DNA of 64,000 nt, from NCBI RefSeq assembly GCF_003515075.1, contig NZ_QWLV01000007.1:145604-209603 (forward strand). Reading direction: 5' to 3'. Source of the stretch: Sphingomonas gilva. Its GTDB lineage: Bacteria > Pseudomonadota > Alphaproteobacteria > Sphingomonadales > Sphingomonadaceae. The notes beneath the pieces are model-generated. The model was given only the letters and a program-made list of their open reading frames with translations. It was not told where the DNA came from and did not search any database. This document shows, piece by piece, positions 44,910-54,536 of the stretch. Every line of letters begins with the position of its first letter. The first letter of the stretch is position 1. Both the position numbers and the translations under genes were made by a program.

Positions 44910-45247
44910 CCATGCGTCTTGCCCGTCTGTCCCACCACCATTCCGCGCTTCTGGTCGGAGCCGCGCTCGGCCTCGCGCTTGCGGTCGCGAGCAGCGCCCA
45001 TGCCGCTGGCTCGGGCATGCCCTGGGAGGAGCCGCTCCAGAAGATGCTGGAATCGGTCCAGGGACCCGTTGCCAAGATCGTTGCGGTGATCATCATCATC
45101 GTCACCGGCCTGACCCTGGCGTTCGGCGAAACCGCCGGCGGATTCCGCAAGCTCATTCAGATCATCTTCGGGCTTTCGATCGCGTTCGCCGCGTCGAGCT
45201 TCTTCCTGTCGTTCTTCTCGTTCGGCGGCGGGGCGCTGATCGCGTGA
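44906..45247 (+). CDS. trbC: TrbC/VirB2 pilin subunit
   Basis: 113 residues. Signal peptide with cleavage near ASSAHA|AG, then two hydrophobic segments (IVAVIIIIVTGLTLAFG and IIFGLSIAFAASSFFLSFF), the standard VirB2-pilin layout. It would be processed by TraF. The stop overlaps the GTG start of trbD. Confidence 0.92.
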   Translation: MTMRLARLSHHHSALLVGAALGLALAVASSAHAAGSGMPWEEPLQKMLESVQGPVAKIVAVIIIIVTGLTLAFGETAGGFRKLIQIIFGLSIAFAASSFFLSFFSFGGGALIA

Positions 45248-45516
45248 TCGGCGGGGGTCAACATATCGAGGGGTTCGAAGCCCCGCTGCACCGTTCGCTC
45301 GCCGAGCCGATCCTGCTCGGCGGCGCCCCAAGGACAATCGCGATCGTCAACGGCACGGTCGCCGCCGCGCTCGGGCTTGGCCTCCAGCAATGGATCGCGG
45401 GGCTGGTGGTCTGGGCGCTCGGACACACGCTCGCGGTGTTCGCCGCCAAGCGCGATCCGGACTTCGCGTCCGTCCTGGCCCGGCACCTCCGTCAGAAGGG
45501 ACATCTTGCATGCTGA
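45244..45516 (+). CDS. trbD: TrbD/VirB3-like protein
   Basis: 90 residues from a GTG at 45,244 (GTGA overlap with trbC). FEAPLHRSLAEPILLGGAPR opens the protein as in TrbD, followed by two membrane segments and a basic end. It partners the TrbE ATPase, whose ATG lies inside its last codons. Confidence 0.9.
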   Translation: MIGGGQHIEGFEAPLHRSLAEPILLGGAPRTIAIVNGTVAAALGLGLQQWIAGLVVWALGHTLAVFAAKRDPDFASVLARHLRQKGHLAC

Positions 45517-47969
45517 GCCTGCGCGAATACCGCAACCGTGCCGACCGCTTGGCGGATCACCTGCCCTGGGCGGCGCTGGTCGCACCGGGCGTCGTGCTCA
45601 ACAAGGACGGGAGCTTCCAGCGCACTGCGCGGTTCCGAGGTCCCGATCTCGAATCCGCCACCGAAGCCGAGCTGATCTCGGCCTGTGCGCGCGCCAATAA
45701 TGTGTTGAAGCGCTTCGGCACCGGCTGGGCGCTCCACTTCGAAGCGGAACGCCGTGAGGCGCTCGGCTATCCGGCGAGCGGCTTTCCCGACCCGGCCTCT
45801 TGGCTGGTCGATGAGGAGCGCCGTGCCGGGTTCGAAGGGGCGGGTGCGCATTTCGAGAGCCGTTATCATCTCACGCTCACCTTCATGCCGCCGGCCGATC
45901 AGGCCGATACCGCCGGGCGGGCGCTGGTCGAGCGCAGCGACGACAGGCAGGGCCGCGACTGGAGGCAGGCGCTCGAAGCCTTCGTTGCGGAAACCGACCG
46001 CGCGCTCGATCTCTTCTCCGGGTTCATGCCGGACGTGCGGGCGCTCGACGATGCCGAGACGCTGACCTTCCTGCACGGCACGATCTCGACCGCGCGGCAC
46101 GCCGTCGCCGTGCTCGAGACGCCGATGTATCTCGATGCGGTGCTGGCCGATACGCCGCTGACCGGCGGGCTCGAGCCGAGGCTCGGCGACCAGCATCTGC
46201 GCACGCTGACGATCCTGGGGTTCCCCAACCTCAGCCGGCCCGGGATCCTCGACGCGCTCAACCACCAGGACTTCGGCTATCGCTGGGTCACGCGCTTCAT
46301 CGCGCTCGACAAGACCGATGCGACCAAGGCGCTGACCAAGCTTCGCCGGCAATGGTTCAACAAGCGCAAGTCGGTCACCGCGATGCTGCGCGAGGTCATC
46401 TATAACCAGCCGGTCCAGCTGCTCGACAGCGACGCCGACAACAAGATGGTCGATGCCGATCTTGCGCTCCAAGCGCTCGGTGGCGACCATGTCGCTTTCG
46501 GCTATCTGACCACCATGATCACGATCGCGGATGCCGATCGCGCCCGCGCCGATGAGAAGGTTCGTGCGGTCGAGCGCATCGTCAACGGCCTCGGCTTCAC
46601 CACGATCCTCGAGAGCATCAATGCGGTCGAAGCCTGGCTCGGCTCGCTGCCCGGTCATGTTTACGCCAACGTCCGCCAGCCGATCGTCCACACGCTGAAC
46701 CTTGCGCATCTGATGCCGCTGTCGTCGGTCTGGGCGGGACCGGTCCGCAACGCGCATCTCGACGGACCGCCTTTGCTCTACGCGGAGACGAGCGGCTCGA
46801 CGCCGTTCCGGCTCAGCACCCATATCGGCGATGTCGGTCATATGCTGATCGTCGGCCCGACCGGCGCGGGCAAATCGGTGCTGCTCGCGCTGCTGGCGCT
46901 CCAGTTCCGCCGCTACCCTAGTGCGCAGGTCTATGTCTTCGACAAGGGCTTCTCCGCGCGTGCCGCGGTGCTGGCGATGGGCGGCGCGCACCATGCGCTT
47001 GGGCTCGGCGGCGAGCATGAGGGCGAAGCCCGGCCAATCGCGTTCCAGCCGCTGCGCCATATCGACCGCGGCGATGAGCGCGCTTGGGCGGCCGAGTGGA
47101 TCGCGGCGCTGCTGGCGCATGAGCATGTCGCGGTCACCCCCGAGATCAAGGAAGCGCTCTGGTCGGCGCTGAACAGCCTCGCCACCGCGCCGGTCGAGGA
47201 GCGGACGCTGACCGGCTTGGCGCTGCTGCTGCAATCGACCGCGCTGCGCTCGGCGCTGGCGCCTTACACCTTGGAAGGCCCGTTCGGCCGGCTGCTCGAT
47301 GCCGCCGAAGATGACCTCGCCATCGCCGACGTGCAGTGCTTCGAGACCGAGGCGCTGATGGGTCAGGCCGGCGTGGTCGCGCCGGTGCTCACCTATCTGT
47401 TCCACCGGCTCGAGGAGCGGTTCGACGGTCGTCCGACGCTGCTGGTGCTCGACGAAGCCTGGATCTTCCTCGACCATCCGCTGTTCGCCGCGCGCATCCG
47501 CGAATGGCTGAAGACGCTCCGCAAGAAGAACGTCGCGGTCGTCTTCGCGACCCAGAGCCTCGCCGATATCGCCGGCAGCTCGATCGCACCCGCGATCATC
47601 GAGAGCTGCCCGCAGCGCATCCTGCTGCCCAACGATCGCGCGATCGAGCCCCAGTCCCGCGCCGCCTATGAGCGGTTCGGCCTCAACGACCGCCAGATCG
47701 AGCTGGTCAGCCGCGCCACGCCCAAGCGGCAATATTATCTCCAGTCCGCCCGCGGAAACCGCCTGTTCGAGCTGGGGCTTGGTCCGGTCGCGCTGGCGCT
47801 GTGCGGCGCCTCCGATCCCGCCACCCAGACGCGCATCGACGCGCTCCTCGCCGAGCACGGGCAGGGCGATTTCGCCCGCCGCTTCCTGAGCGACGCCGGC
47901 CTCGACTGGGCCGCCGGCCTGCTCGCCGATTTCCCGAATTCCCCAGCCCCCCAAGAAGGAGAAGTGTAA
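45510..47969 (+). CDS. trbE: TrbE/VirB4 conjugative ATPase
   Basis: 819 residues. The N-terminal CagE/TrbE domain (LREYRNRADRLADHLPW) is followed by the ATPase with Walker A VGPTGAGKSVLLALL, Walker B TLLVLDEAWIFLDHP and VVFATQSLADIAGS. It energises pilus assembly and substrate transfer. The frame is open from 45,390, but the ATG at 45,510 gives the family start and overlaps trbD. The stop overlaps the trbJ ATG by one base (TAATG). Confidence 0.94.
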   Translation: MLSLREYRNRADRLADHLPWAALVAPGVVLNKDGSFQRTARFRGPDLESATEAELISACARANNVLKRFGTGWALHFEAERREALGYPASGFPDPASWLVDEERRAGFEGAGAHFESRYHLTLTFMPPADQADTAGRALVERSDDRQGRDWRQALEAFVAETDRALDLFSGFMPDVRALDDAETLTFLHGTISTARHAVAVLETPMYLDAVLADTPLTGGLEPRLGDQHLRTLTILGFPNLSRPGILDALNHQDFGYRWVTRFIALDKTDATKALTKLRRQWFNKRKSVTAMLREVIYNQPVQLLDSDADNKMVDADLALQALGGDHVAFGYLTTMITIADADRARADEKVRAVERIVNGLGFTTILESINAVEAWLGSLPGHVYANVRQPIVHTLNLAHLMPLSSVWAGPVRNAHLDGPPLLYAETSGSTPFRLSTHIGDVGHMLIVGPTGAGKSVLLALLALQFRRYPSAQVYVFDKGFSARAAVLAMGGAHHALGLGGEHEGEARPIAFQPLRHIDRGDERAWAAEWIAALLAHEHVAVTPEIKEALWSALNSLATAPVEERTLTGLALLLQSTALRSALAPYTLEGPFGRLLDAAEDDLAIADVQCFETEALMGQAGVVAPVLTYLFHRLEERFDGRPTLLVLDEAWIFLDHPLFAARIREWLKTLRKKNVAVVFATQSLADIAGSSIAPAIIESCPQRILLPNDRAIEPQSRAAYERFGLNDRQIELVSRATPKRQYYLQSARGNRLFELGLGPVALALCGASDPATQTRIDALLAEHGQGDFARRFLSDAGLDWAAGLLADFPNSPAPQEGEV

Positions 47970-48715
47970 TGCGTATTCTCAACCGCAAATTCCTGATCGC
48001 GACCGCGCTCGGCATCGGCACCGCCGGTTCGCTGACGTGCGGGTTGATCACCGCGAGCGCCCCGGCGCACGCGCAGATCAGCGTGTTCGACCCGACCAAC
48101 TACAGCCAGAATTTGCTGACCGCGGCGCGGACGCTCACCCAGATCAACAACCAGATCCAGTCGCTCCAGAACGAAGCGGCGATGCTGATCAACCAGGCGA
48201 AGAATCTCAGCCGAATCGACTTCCCGCAGCTTCAGCAGCTCAACCAAAACCTGCAAGCGATCGACCGGCTGATGGGTCAGGCGCAGGGGATCGATTTTCG
48301 GATCGACGGGCTGGACCAGCAGTTCGCCCAACTGTTTCCCAAGGACTTCAGCAATGCGCTGACCGGCAATAGCCAGGTGGTCGCCGCCAAGGCGCGGTTG
48401 GACGCGGCGATGTCCGGGTTCCGGCAGGCGATGGGCGTGCAGTCGCAGATTGTCACCAATGTCCAGAGCGATGCCGGCGTGCTGCGTGACATCGTTGCGC
48501 GCAGTCAGGGCGCCGAGGGCAGCCTGCAGGTCGGCCAAGCGACCAACCAGCTGCTCGCACTGACCGCCAAGCAGCAGTTCCAGATCCAGAACCTGATGGC
48601 GGCGCAATACCGTGCCGAGGCGACCGAGGCGGCGCGCCGTGCGCAGGCCGAGGCCGAAGGGCGGGCGAGGACCAAGAAGTTCCTCGGCACGGGTCAGGCA
48701 TACACCCGCCAATAG
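47969..48715 (+). CDS. trbJ: TrbJ/VirB5-like protein
   Basis: 248 residues. Signal peptide (LTCGLITASAPAHAQ) then long amphipathic, Gln-rich helices (TQINNQIQSLQNEAAMLINQAKNLSRI), as in the pilus-tip/channel protein TrbJ. Placed between trbE and trbL. No trbK-like lipoprotein gene is seen in the 132-base gap that follows. Confidence 0.9.
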   Translation: MRILNRKFLIATALGIGTAGSLTCGLITASAPAHAQISVFDPTNYSQNLLTAARTLTQINNQIQSLQNEAAMLINQAKNLSRIDFPQLQQLNQNLQAIDRLMGQAQGIDFRIDGLDQQFAQLFPKDFSNALTGNSQVVAAKARLDAAMSGFRQAMGVQSQIVTNVQSDAGVLRDIVARSQGAEGSLQVGQATNQLLALTAKQQFQIQNLMAAQYRAEATEAARRAQAEAEGRARTKKFLGTGQAYTRQ

Positions 48716-48770
48716 GCGCATCGACGAGCTGAGGCGGCGCGCTCCCAGCTCCCCGAACGCGCCGTCTCGT

Positions 48771-48816
48771 CGCGGGGTCCGAAGGGCTTTCCCCCTCATG
48801 GCCGCCGGACCCCGCG
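48771..48816 (+). other. Stem-loop in the trbJ-trbL gap
   Basis: CGCGGGGTCC (48,771-48,780) pairs perfectly with GGACCCCGCG (48,807-48,816) across a 26-base loop. It lies 32 bases before the trbL start and is the only sizeable gap in the operon, so it may attenuate or protect the downstream mRNA. Confidence 0.5.
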
Positions 48817-48847
48817 ACACCTTCCTCAAGACGAAAGTAGCTGAGCT

Positions 48848-50152
48848 GTGCAGGACCTGGGTGTCATCGATCGCTTCATGCAGGCGTTCATCCGCTACAT
48901 CGACAGCGGCTTCGGCCTGCTCGGCGGCGATGTCGGTTTCCTCACCACGACGTTGATCGGGATCGACGTCACGCTGGCCGGCCTGTTCTGGGCGATGGGT
49001 GGCGAGGACAATGTCCTCGGCCGCCTGATCAAGAAAATCCTCTATGTCGGCGTGTTCGCTTTCATCCTGAACAGCTTCTCGACGCTCGCCGACATCATCT
49101 TCAAGTCGTTCGCGCAGGCCGGGCTCACCGCGGGCGGCGGGACGCTCAGCGCCGACGACCTGCTCCGCCCCGGACGGGTGGCATCGACCGGCTTCTCCGC
49201 CGCATGGCCGCTGCTCGATCAGGCGTCGAGCATGATGGGGTTCATCAGTTTCTTCGAGAACTTCATCACCATCATGGTGCTGCTGTTCTCCTGGGCGATC
49301 GTCATCCTCGCCTTCTTCATTCTCGCCGTGCAGATGTTCGTGACGATCATCGAGTTCAAGCTGACCTCGCTGGCCGGTTTCATCCTCGTGCCGTTCGCGC
49401 TCTGGAACCGCACCAGCTTCCTCGCCGAACGCGTGCTCGGCAACGTGGTCAGCTCGGGCATCAAGGTGATGGTGCTGGCCGTCGTCGTCGGGATCGGGTC
49501 GAATTTCTTCTCCGAGTTCGTGTCGTCGATGCAGGGCCAGGAGCCCGATCTCGGCGCGGCGATGAGCCTGGCGCTCGGTGCGCTTTCGCTGTTCGGCCTC
49601 GGCATCTTCGGCCCCGGCATCGCCTCGGGCCTGGTTGCCGGCGCACCCCAGCTCGGCGCGGGTGCCGCGCTCGGCACGGCAGTTGGCGCAGCCGGCGTTA
49701 CCATGCTCGCCGGAGGTGCGGCCGCGGGCGCGGCAGGCGCGATCGGCGGAGGCGCGCTCGGCGCGATCCGCGCCGGCACATCGATGGGTTCGGCTGCCTC
49801 GACGGCCGCGCAACTCGGCCGCGAAACTGGCGGCTCCGCAATGGGCGGCATGGCATCCGCCGCCAAGGGCGCCGCTGCGCAGAAGATGGAAAGCACGCTC
49901 GGCCTGGGCGCCGCCGCCGAACGCGGCCGCAATGCAGCCTGGTCCGCGCTCAATCGCTCTTCCGGATCGTCATCCGGCGGTGGCGGTGGCGGTGGCGGTA
50001 GCGATGGCACCGGCGACGGCACGCCCGGCTGGGCGCGGGCAATGCGCGCCCAGCAGACCGCCCGCCACCATCGTCAAATCGCGGTGCACACGCTCCAGCA
50101 GGGCGACCGAGGCGGCGCTTCCGCAACCCCCGACATCAAGGAAAAGGAGTAG
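48848..50152 (+). CDS. trbL: TrbL/VirB6 membrane protein
   Basis: 434 residues from a GTG. Six or so membrane segments in the first 260 residues (LTTTLIGIDVTLAGLFWAM; FITIMVLLFSWAIVILAFFILAVQMFV), then an Ala/Gly-rich helical stretch and a Gly/Ser low-complexity linker (about 380-395). This is the polytopic core of the inner-membrane channel. Confidence 0.92.
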   Translation: MQDLGVIDRFMQAFIRYIDSGFGLLGGDVGFLTTTLIGIDVTLAGLFWAMGGEDNVLGRLIKKILYVGVFAFILNSFSTLADIIFKSFAQAGLTAGGGTLSADDLLRPGRVASTGFSAAWPLLDQASSMMGFISFFENFITIMVLLFSWAIVILAFFILAVQMFVTIIEFKLTSLAGFILVPFALWNRTSFLAERVLGNVVSSGIKVMVLAVVVGIGSNFFSEFVSSMQGQEPDLGAAMSLALGALSLFGLGIFGPGIASGLVAGAPQLGAGAALGTAVGAAGVTMLAGGAAAGAAGAIGGGALGAIRAGTSMGSAASTAAQLGRETGGSAMGGMASAAKGAAAQKMESTLGLGAAAERGRNAAWSALNRSSGSSSGGGGGGGGSDGTGDGTPGWARAMRAQQTARHHRQIAVHTLQQGDRGGASATPDIKEKE

Positions 50153-50158
50153 CCTCTC

Positions 50159-50974
50159 ATGCGATTCAAACGTGCCGTCCAGCGCTATGGACGAACCCCC
50201 GAACCCGAGACGCCATACCAGCGTGCCGGCCAACTCTGGGACGAGCGGATTGGCTCCGCCCGGATCCAGGCCCGCAACTGGCGGCTGATGGCGTTTGGCG
50301 GACTGTTCCTGGCCACCGGCCTCTCAGGCGGGCTTATCTGGCAATCGATGCAGAGCCGGGTCATTCCCTACGTGGTCGAAGTGGATAGCCTTGGCGAAGC
50401 CCGCGCGGTGACGCCGGCCGCCACCGACTATCGGCCGACTGACCCCCAGGTCGCGTGGCATCTTGGCCGGTTCATCACCAACATCCGCTCGAAGTCGCTC
50501 GACCCGGTGCTGATGCGCGAGAACTGGCTGTCGGCATACGACTTCGCGTCCCCGCGCGCCGCCATCTTCCTCGGTGAATATGCGCGTTCGGCCAACCCGT
50601 TCGCGGACGTCGGGGACAAGACCGTCTCGGTGCAGGTCACCAGCGTCGTTCGCGCGTCGGATACCAGCTTTCAGGTCAAGTGGCTCGAGAACGCTTTCGA
50701 GCGAGGCAGCATGGCTGGTACCTCGCGCTGGACCGCGATCCTGACGGTATCGGTCAAGCCGCCGAAGAGTGCAGATACGCTGAGGAAGAACCCCCTCGGC
50801 CTCTATGTCGATGCGATCGACTGGAGCCGCGAGCTGGACACGCCCGCGACCACCCCGGCGCCGCAGGCACGACCGACGCTTGCCGCACCGCCACCTTCGA
50901 ATATTCCGCTCGGCTCCCCGCTCGATACCAATCTCGCTGCGCCCGCGCAGCCGCCACTGGAGAACCGTCTATGA
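50159..50974 (+). CDS. trbF: TrbF/VirB8-like protein
   Basis: 271 residues. Cytoplasmic N-terminus (TPYQRAGQLWDERIG-like: ETPYQRAGQLWDERIGSARIQ), one membrane segment (LMAFGGLFLATGLSGGLIW) and a periplasmic NTF2-like domain (FITNIRSKSLDPVLMRENW). An extra Pro/Ala-rich tail of about 35 residues follows the domain. The stop overlaps trbG (ATGA). Confidence 0.92.
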   Translation: MRFKRAVQRYGRTPEPETPYQRAGQLWDERIGSARIQARNWRLMAFGGLFLATGLSGGLIWQSMQSRVIPYVVEVDSLGEARAVTPAATDYRPTDPQVAWHLGRFITNIRSKSLDPVLMRENWLSAYDFASPRAAIFLGEYARSANPFADVGDKTVSVQVTSVVRASDTSFQVKWLENAFERGSMAGTSRWTAILTVSVKPPKSADTLRKNPLGLYVDAIDWSRELDTPATTPAPQARPTLAAPPPSNIPLGSPLDTNLAAPAQPPLENRL

Positions 50975-51948
50975 AAGCTGCCCTGCTTGCAGCGACCATA
51001 TTGGTCGCCGCCACGCCCTCCTTTGCCCAAACCGGCACGTCGGTGAAGGCAACCCCGATGCCACTGCCGGTTGCAGCCACACCGGCGCCGTCCGCTACGC
51101 CGACTTCGGCACCTGTGGCGGCCGCGGTCCTGACTCCGGTTCACAGGCACGTGCACCGCCGGCCCAAGGCGCCATCGCCGGCAGTGGCGCGTGTGCGCAC
51201 GGCGAACCGCGATGCCACCCAAGAGCCTCAGGCCCGGGGGTTCGTGAATGCCGTCCAGATCTATCCGTTCAGCGACGGCGTGCTCTACCGACTCTATGCC
51301 GCGCCCGAACGGGTAACCGATATCGCCTTACAGGCCGGTGAGGCCGTCGTATCCGTTGCGGCCGGTGACACCGTGCGCTGGACCGTCGGCGATACCACGA
51401 GTGGTTCGGGTGACGCGAAGCGAGTCCATATTCTCGTCAAGCCGTTCGCGGCAGGGCTGAGCACGAACCTCATCATCACTACCAATCGCCGCGCCTACCA
51501 TGTGCAGCTCGAGAGCACGTCGGCGACGGCGATGGCGGCGCTGTCCTGGACCTATCCGCAGGATGAGCTGATCGCGATCCGTCGTACCGCCGAGCAGGAG
51601 CGGGCCGCGTTGCCGATTGCGACCGGCCTGGCGATCGAGCAGCTAAATTTCGGCTATGGGATCAGCGGCGACAATCCATCGTGGCGACCGCTGCGTGCGT
51701 TCGATGATGGCCGGCAGACCTTTATCGAGTTTCCGGCGAGCATCGCGGTCGGCGAGGCACCGCCGCTGTTCGTGCTGGGCGCCGACGGCGAAGCGCAGCT
51801 CGTCAATTATCGGGTGTCGGGCCGCTTCTACGTGGTCGACCGGCTGTTCGACGCCGCCGAGTTGCGGCTCGGCGCGAAGAAACAGGCCATCGTCAGGATC
51901 AGCCGCGGCGGCAACGATCGCCGCAAGCATGGACGGAGGGCGTCGTGA
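50971..51948 (+). CDS. trbG: TrbG/VirB9-like protein
   Basis: 325 residues. Signal peptide (AATILVAATPSFAQ), a Pro/Ala-rich linker, then the VirB9 beta domains (VQIYPFSDGVLYRLYAAPERVTDIALQAGE; TNLIITTNRRAYHVQLEST; PPLFVLGADGEAQLVNYRV). It is part of the outer-membrane core complex with TrbI. The trbI GTG overlaps its stop. Confidence 0.93.
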   Translation: MKAALLAATILVAATPSFAQTGTSVKATPMPLPVAATPAPSATPTSAPVAAAVLTPVHRHVHRRPKAPSPAVARVRTANRDATQEPQARGFVNAVQIYPFSDGVLYRLYAAPERVTDIALQAGEAVVSVAAGDTVRWTVGDTTSGSGDAKRVHILVKPFAAGLSTNLIITTNRRAYHVQLESTSATAMAALSWTYPQDELIAIRRTAEQERAALPIATGLAIEQLNFGYGISGDNPSWRPLRAFDDGRQTFIEFPASIAVGEAPPLFVLGADGEAQLVNYRVSGRFYVVDRLFDAAELRLGAKKQAIVRISRGGNDRRKHGRRAS

Positions 51949-53174
51949 CCGAAGAGACTTCCGCAATGCCAGCAACGGCCAAGGCCGATCCTGAAACGCT
52001 GGTACTCCGCGGCACGCCTGGGCGGGTCGTGCGGTTCCGCCGCGGTGCGGTCATTGCCATAGCGGCGCTCAGCTCGACGGCAATAGTTGGCGGAGCCTGG
52101 GTCGCGCTCAAGCCAGCGACGTTCCGGGTAGTCGCCGGAAGCGATGATCGCGGTGACGGCAGCGCAAAGGCGCCAGCCGACGCGCTTGCCAATGCACCGA
52201 AAAGCTATGGTGAGGTGCCCCAGCTCGGCGCGCCATTACCCGGTGATCTTGGACGACCGATCCTCGAGCACCAGCGCTCGTTGGGTATCGCCGCTCCGCC
52301 CGTCAGCGTGGATCAAGCCACGCAGGCTGCCGAAGCCGAGCGCCAGCGCATCGCCGCCGAGCGGAAGGCCGCTCGGGAATCCAGCGTGATGATGCAAGTG
52401 TCGGGCGCGAACCGGCCTTCCGCTTCTTCGTCAGCAGAGACTTCGCCCGCTTCACCATCATCGGCCACGGACGCGGCTGCGTCGCCTCGCCTGGCGCTCG
52501 ACCCCGAGCGCGATCCGAACAGGCAACAGCGCAAGGCCGACTTCTTGGCCGGCAGGGAGGGCGCTGGTGACATCAATCCCCACGCGCTCGCGCCGGCGGC
52601 CTCGCCCTGGACGCTCAGCGCGGGCAGCGTGATTGCCGCCAGCCTGATCACTGGCCTCAACTCCGATCTGCCCGGGCTTGTGACAGCCCAAGTGACCGAG
52701 AACGCCTACGATAGCGTCACAGGCCGGACACTGCTGATCCCGCAGGGGGCGCGGCTGATCGGCAGCTACGACAGCGTGGTAGCGTTCGGACAGAAGCGCG
52801 CGTTGGTGGTCTGGCAGCGGATCCTGTTGCCCGATGGCTCTTCTGTGCGGATCGACAACCTGCCTGGGACCGACACAGCCGGTTACGCCGGACTGGCTGA
52901 CAAGGTCGATGTCCACACCTGGCAGCTGTTGAAGGGCGTGGCGCTGTCGACGCTTCTCGGCGTCGGTACCGAGCTGAGCCTTGGCAGTAGCGAGAGCGAC
53001 CTTGTTCGCGCGATCCGAGAATCCGCGCAGCAAAGTGGATCTCGGGCGGGCGACCAGCTTGTTGCGCGCAACCTCAACATTCAACCGACCATACGGGTCC
53101 GCCCGGGCTGGCCGCTTCGGATCGTGGTGCACAAGGACATCCTGTTGCGTCCGTGGCAGGCCGCGGGGAGGTAA
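51945..53174 (+). CDS. trbI: TrbI/VirB10-like protein
   Basis: 409 residues from a GTG. Short cytoplasmic N-terminus, one membrane segment (AVIAIAALSSTAIVGGAWVAL), a disordered linker with Ala/Ser/Pro, then the conserved C-terminal domain (LSAGSVIAASLITGLNSDLPG; TLLIPQGARLIGSYDSVVAFGQ; NLPGTDTAGYAGLADKVD). It spans both membranes in the channel core. Confidence 0.94.
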   Translation: MTEETSAMPATAKADPETLVLRGTPGRVVRFRRGAVIAIAALSSTAIVGGAWVALKPATFRVVAGSDDRGDGSAKAPADALANAPKSYGEVPQLGAPLPGDLGRPILEHQRSLGIAAPPVSVDQATQAAEAERQRIAAERKAARESSVMMQVSGANRPSASSSAETSPASPSSATDAAASPRLALDPERDPNRQQRKADFLAGREGAGDINPHALAPAASPWTLSAGSVIAASLITGLNSDLPGLVTAQVTENAYDSVTGRTLLIPQGARLIGSYDSVVAFGQKRALVVWQRILLPDGSSVRIDNLPGTDTAGYAGLADKVDVHTWQLLKGVALSTLLGVGTELSLGSSESDLVRAIRESAQQSGSRAGDQLVARNLNIQPTIRVRPGWPLRIVVHKDILLRPWQAAGR

Positions 53175-53176
53175 AC

Positions 53177-53416
53177 GTGGTGGACTTGAAACTCCCAAAG
53201 CTGCCCGATCGGACACCAGTCAAACTGGCAATCACCGTGCCGCCGGACCTGCATCGCGCGCTGACCGATTACGCCGCCATCTATAACGACGCCTATGGTC
53301 AGTCAGAGCCGGTTGCCGAGCTCATACCGCATATGCTGGCGTCTTTCCTCGCCAGCGATCGCGGTTTTGCCAAGGCTCGGGACTCGCTGACCAAAACCGG
53401 AAAGAACGATGGCTGA
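53177..53416 (+). CDS. DUF2274 family protein
   Basis: 79 residues from a GTG at 53,177 with GGGGAGG seven bases upstream. KLPKLPDRTPVKLAITVPPDLHRALTDYAAIYNDAYG is typical of DUF2274, almost always found just after trbI in these elements. It is ribbon-helix-helix-like in look, so possibly regulatory. Overlaps the next gene by eight bases. Confidence 0.88.
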   Translation: MVDLKLPKLPDRTPVKLAITVPPDLHRALTDYAAIYNDAYGQSEPVAELIPHMLASFLASDRGFAKARDSLTKTGKNDG

Positions 53417-53630
53417 GTCCTCGGAGCGACCGGAACGCCTTATCAAACTGGATGAGGTCTGCCGGCGCGTCGGACTGGGTAAGTCCATGATCTACGAGAT
53501 GATCAAAGAGGGCCGGTTTCCGCGACCGTACAAGATTTCGCCGTTCGCCTCCCGCTGGAGCGAGATCGAGATCGTTGCATGGATCGCAGAAGTGAAGGAT
53601 GGCTTCGAAGGGAAGCGCCGAAAAGTCTAG
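53409..53630 (+). CDS. AlpA-family helix-turn-helix regulator
   Basis: 73 residues. RLIKLDEVCRRVGLGKSMIYEMIKEGRFPRPYKISPFASRWSEIEIVAWI is the AlpA/excisionase pattern. It is the last gene before attR. In P4-like elements AlpA controls integrase expression or assists excision, which fits the P4-like integrase at the other end. Confidence 0.9.
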   Translation: MAESSERPERLIKLDEVCRRVGLGKSMIYEMIKEGRFPRPYKISPFASRWSEIEIVAWIAEVKDGFEGKRRKV

Positions 53631-53826
53631 GCGCCTTCGGCCCACGCCTACACAGGTCCCGTTGATCGTGGAGCCCATTCCTGCTAGCATTTGCAAACCG
53701 GCGATCTGGCCGCATAGGCAGTTGGTTCAAAGGGAAAAGCGCCCCAATTTCGCGCGTGGTACCTAGCGTGGCACTTCGGAAGGACTGGCGAAATCAGCGA
53801 TGAAATTGCAAAGGCTTGTCGCCTGA

Positions 53827-53851
53827 GTTCGAATCCCTCCGTCTCCGCCAG
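53827..53851 (+). other. attR: right 25-bp direct repeat of the tRNA-Ser 3' end
   Basis: Exact copy of 13,929-13,953. The sequence upstream does not fold as a tRNA (no acceptor 5' strand or anticodon arm), so it is only the displaced tRNA 3' fragment left by integration. It defines the right limit of the element. Confidence 0.92.
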
Positions 53852-53927
53852 TGCAGACGCTATATTGATATTGCAGGATAAATCCTGAGGCTTTGGCCCG
53901 ACAGTATGGCTCCTCGAGCCATTCCCT

Positions 53928-54536
53928 TCACGAGAGAGCGCGGCTACCCCGACGATTCCCGCGCTTTCGGTGCCGTTTCTCAGCGGCGTCGTGAAGGAAG
54001 TATCGCCAGACGCCGTCGCCTGCGTTGGTGGCGATGAGGCGGCCGGCGTGATCGTAGTGGAGCTGCTGCTGCCAGGCGGGGGCGTCGGCGGCGTCGTGGG
54101 TGGCCTGGGCCGCGATCTCGCCATACGCGTTGTAGCGTGTGGCCTGGACGACGCCCTTGTCCCATTGGGCGCTCGGGGTGGCGCGGCCGGCGGTGGCCTG
54201 GGCGGTGAGGCGGCCGAGCCTGTCGTAGCTTGAGAGCAGGCCTTCGTGGCGGGCGGTCCCGTCCGAGGCGAGGCGGGTCCAGGTCCTCGCCAGCTGGTTG
54301 CCGGCGGCGTCATAGGCGTAGTCGAAGGTCCCGCCCGCGGCGTCGATCGTCTTCTCGAGCCGCCCGCCCGCATCGTAGAGGTTGCGGGTGACGCGCTCGC
54401 CCGCGTCGCCCGCGCCCGCCTGGCGGGTGCGGGTGAGGTTGCCGAGCCCGTCATAGGCGTAGTCGATCGCAGGCGTGACCGCGACGCCGTCATGGCCGAG
54501 GAACGACGCCCGCTCCTCGCGGACGAGGTGGGCCAA
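53928..54536 (-). pseudogene. Truncated RHS/YD-repeat fragment (copy D)
   Basis: About 200 residues of YD repeats (YAYDGLGNLTRTRQAG, YDRLGRLTAQATAG, YDHAGRLIATNAG) that are nearly identical to the start of the large RHS frame at 61,962. Homology ends abruptly at 53,983 and the last 19 codons are unrelated. It lacks an RHS N-terminus, core and toxin tip. The longest frame begins at 54,556 or 54,536; neither has a credible RBS. A leftover of duplication in the toxin array. Confidence 0.75.

Noticed and set aside
47735..49813. 692-residue minus-strand frame
   Set aside because: Antisense to trbE, trbJ and trbL, which are certain.
53760..53851. Possible second tRNA-Ser before 53,851
   Set aside because: Only the T-arm/acceptor 3' end is present; no matching 5' acceptor or anticodon arm, so it is an att repeat.
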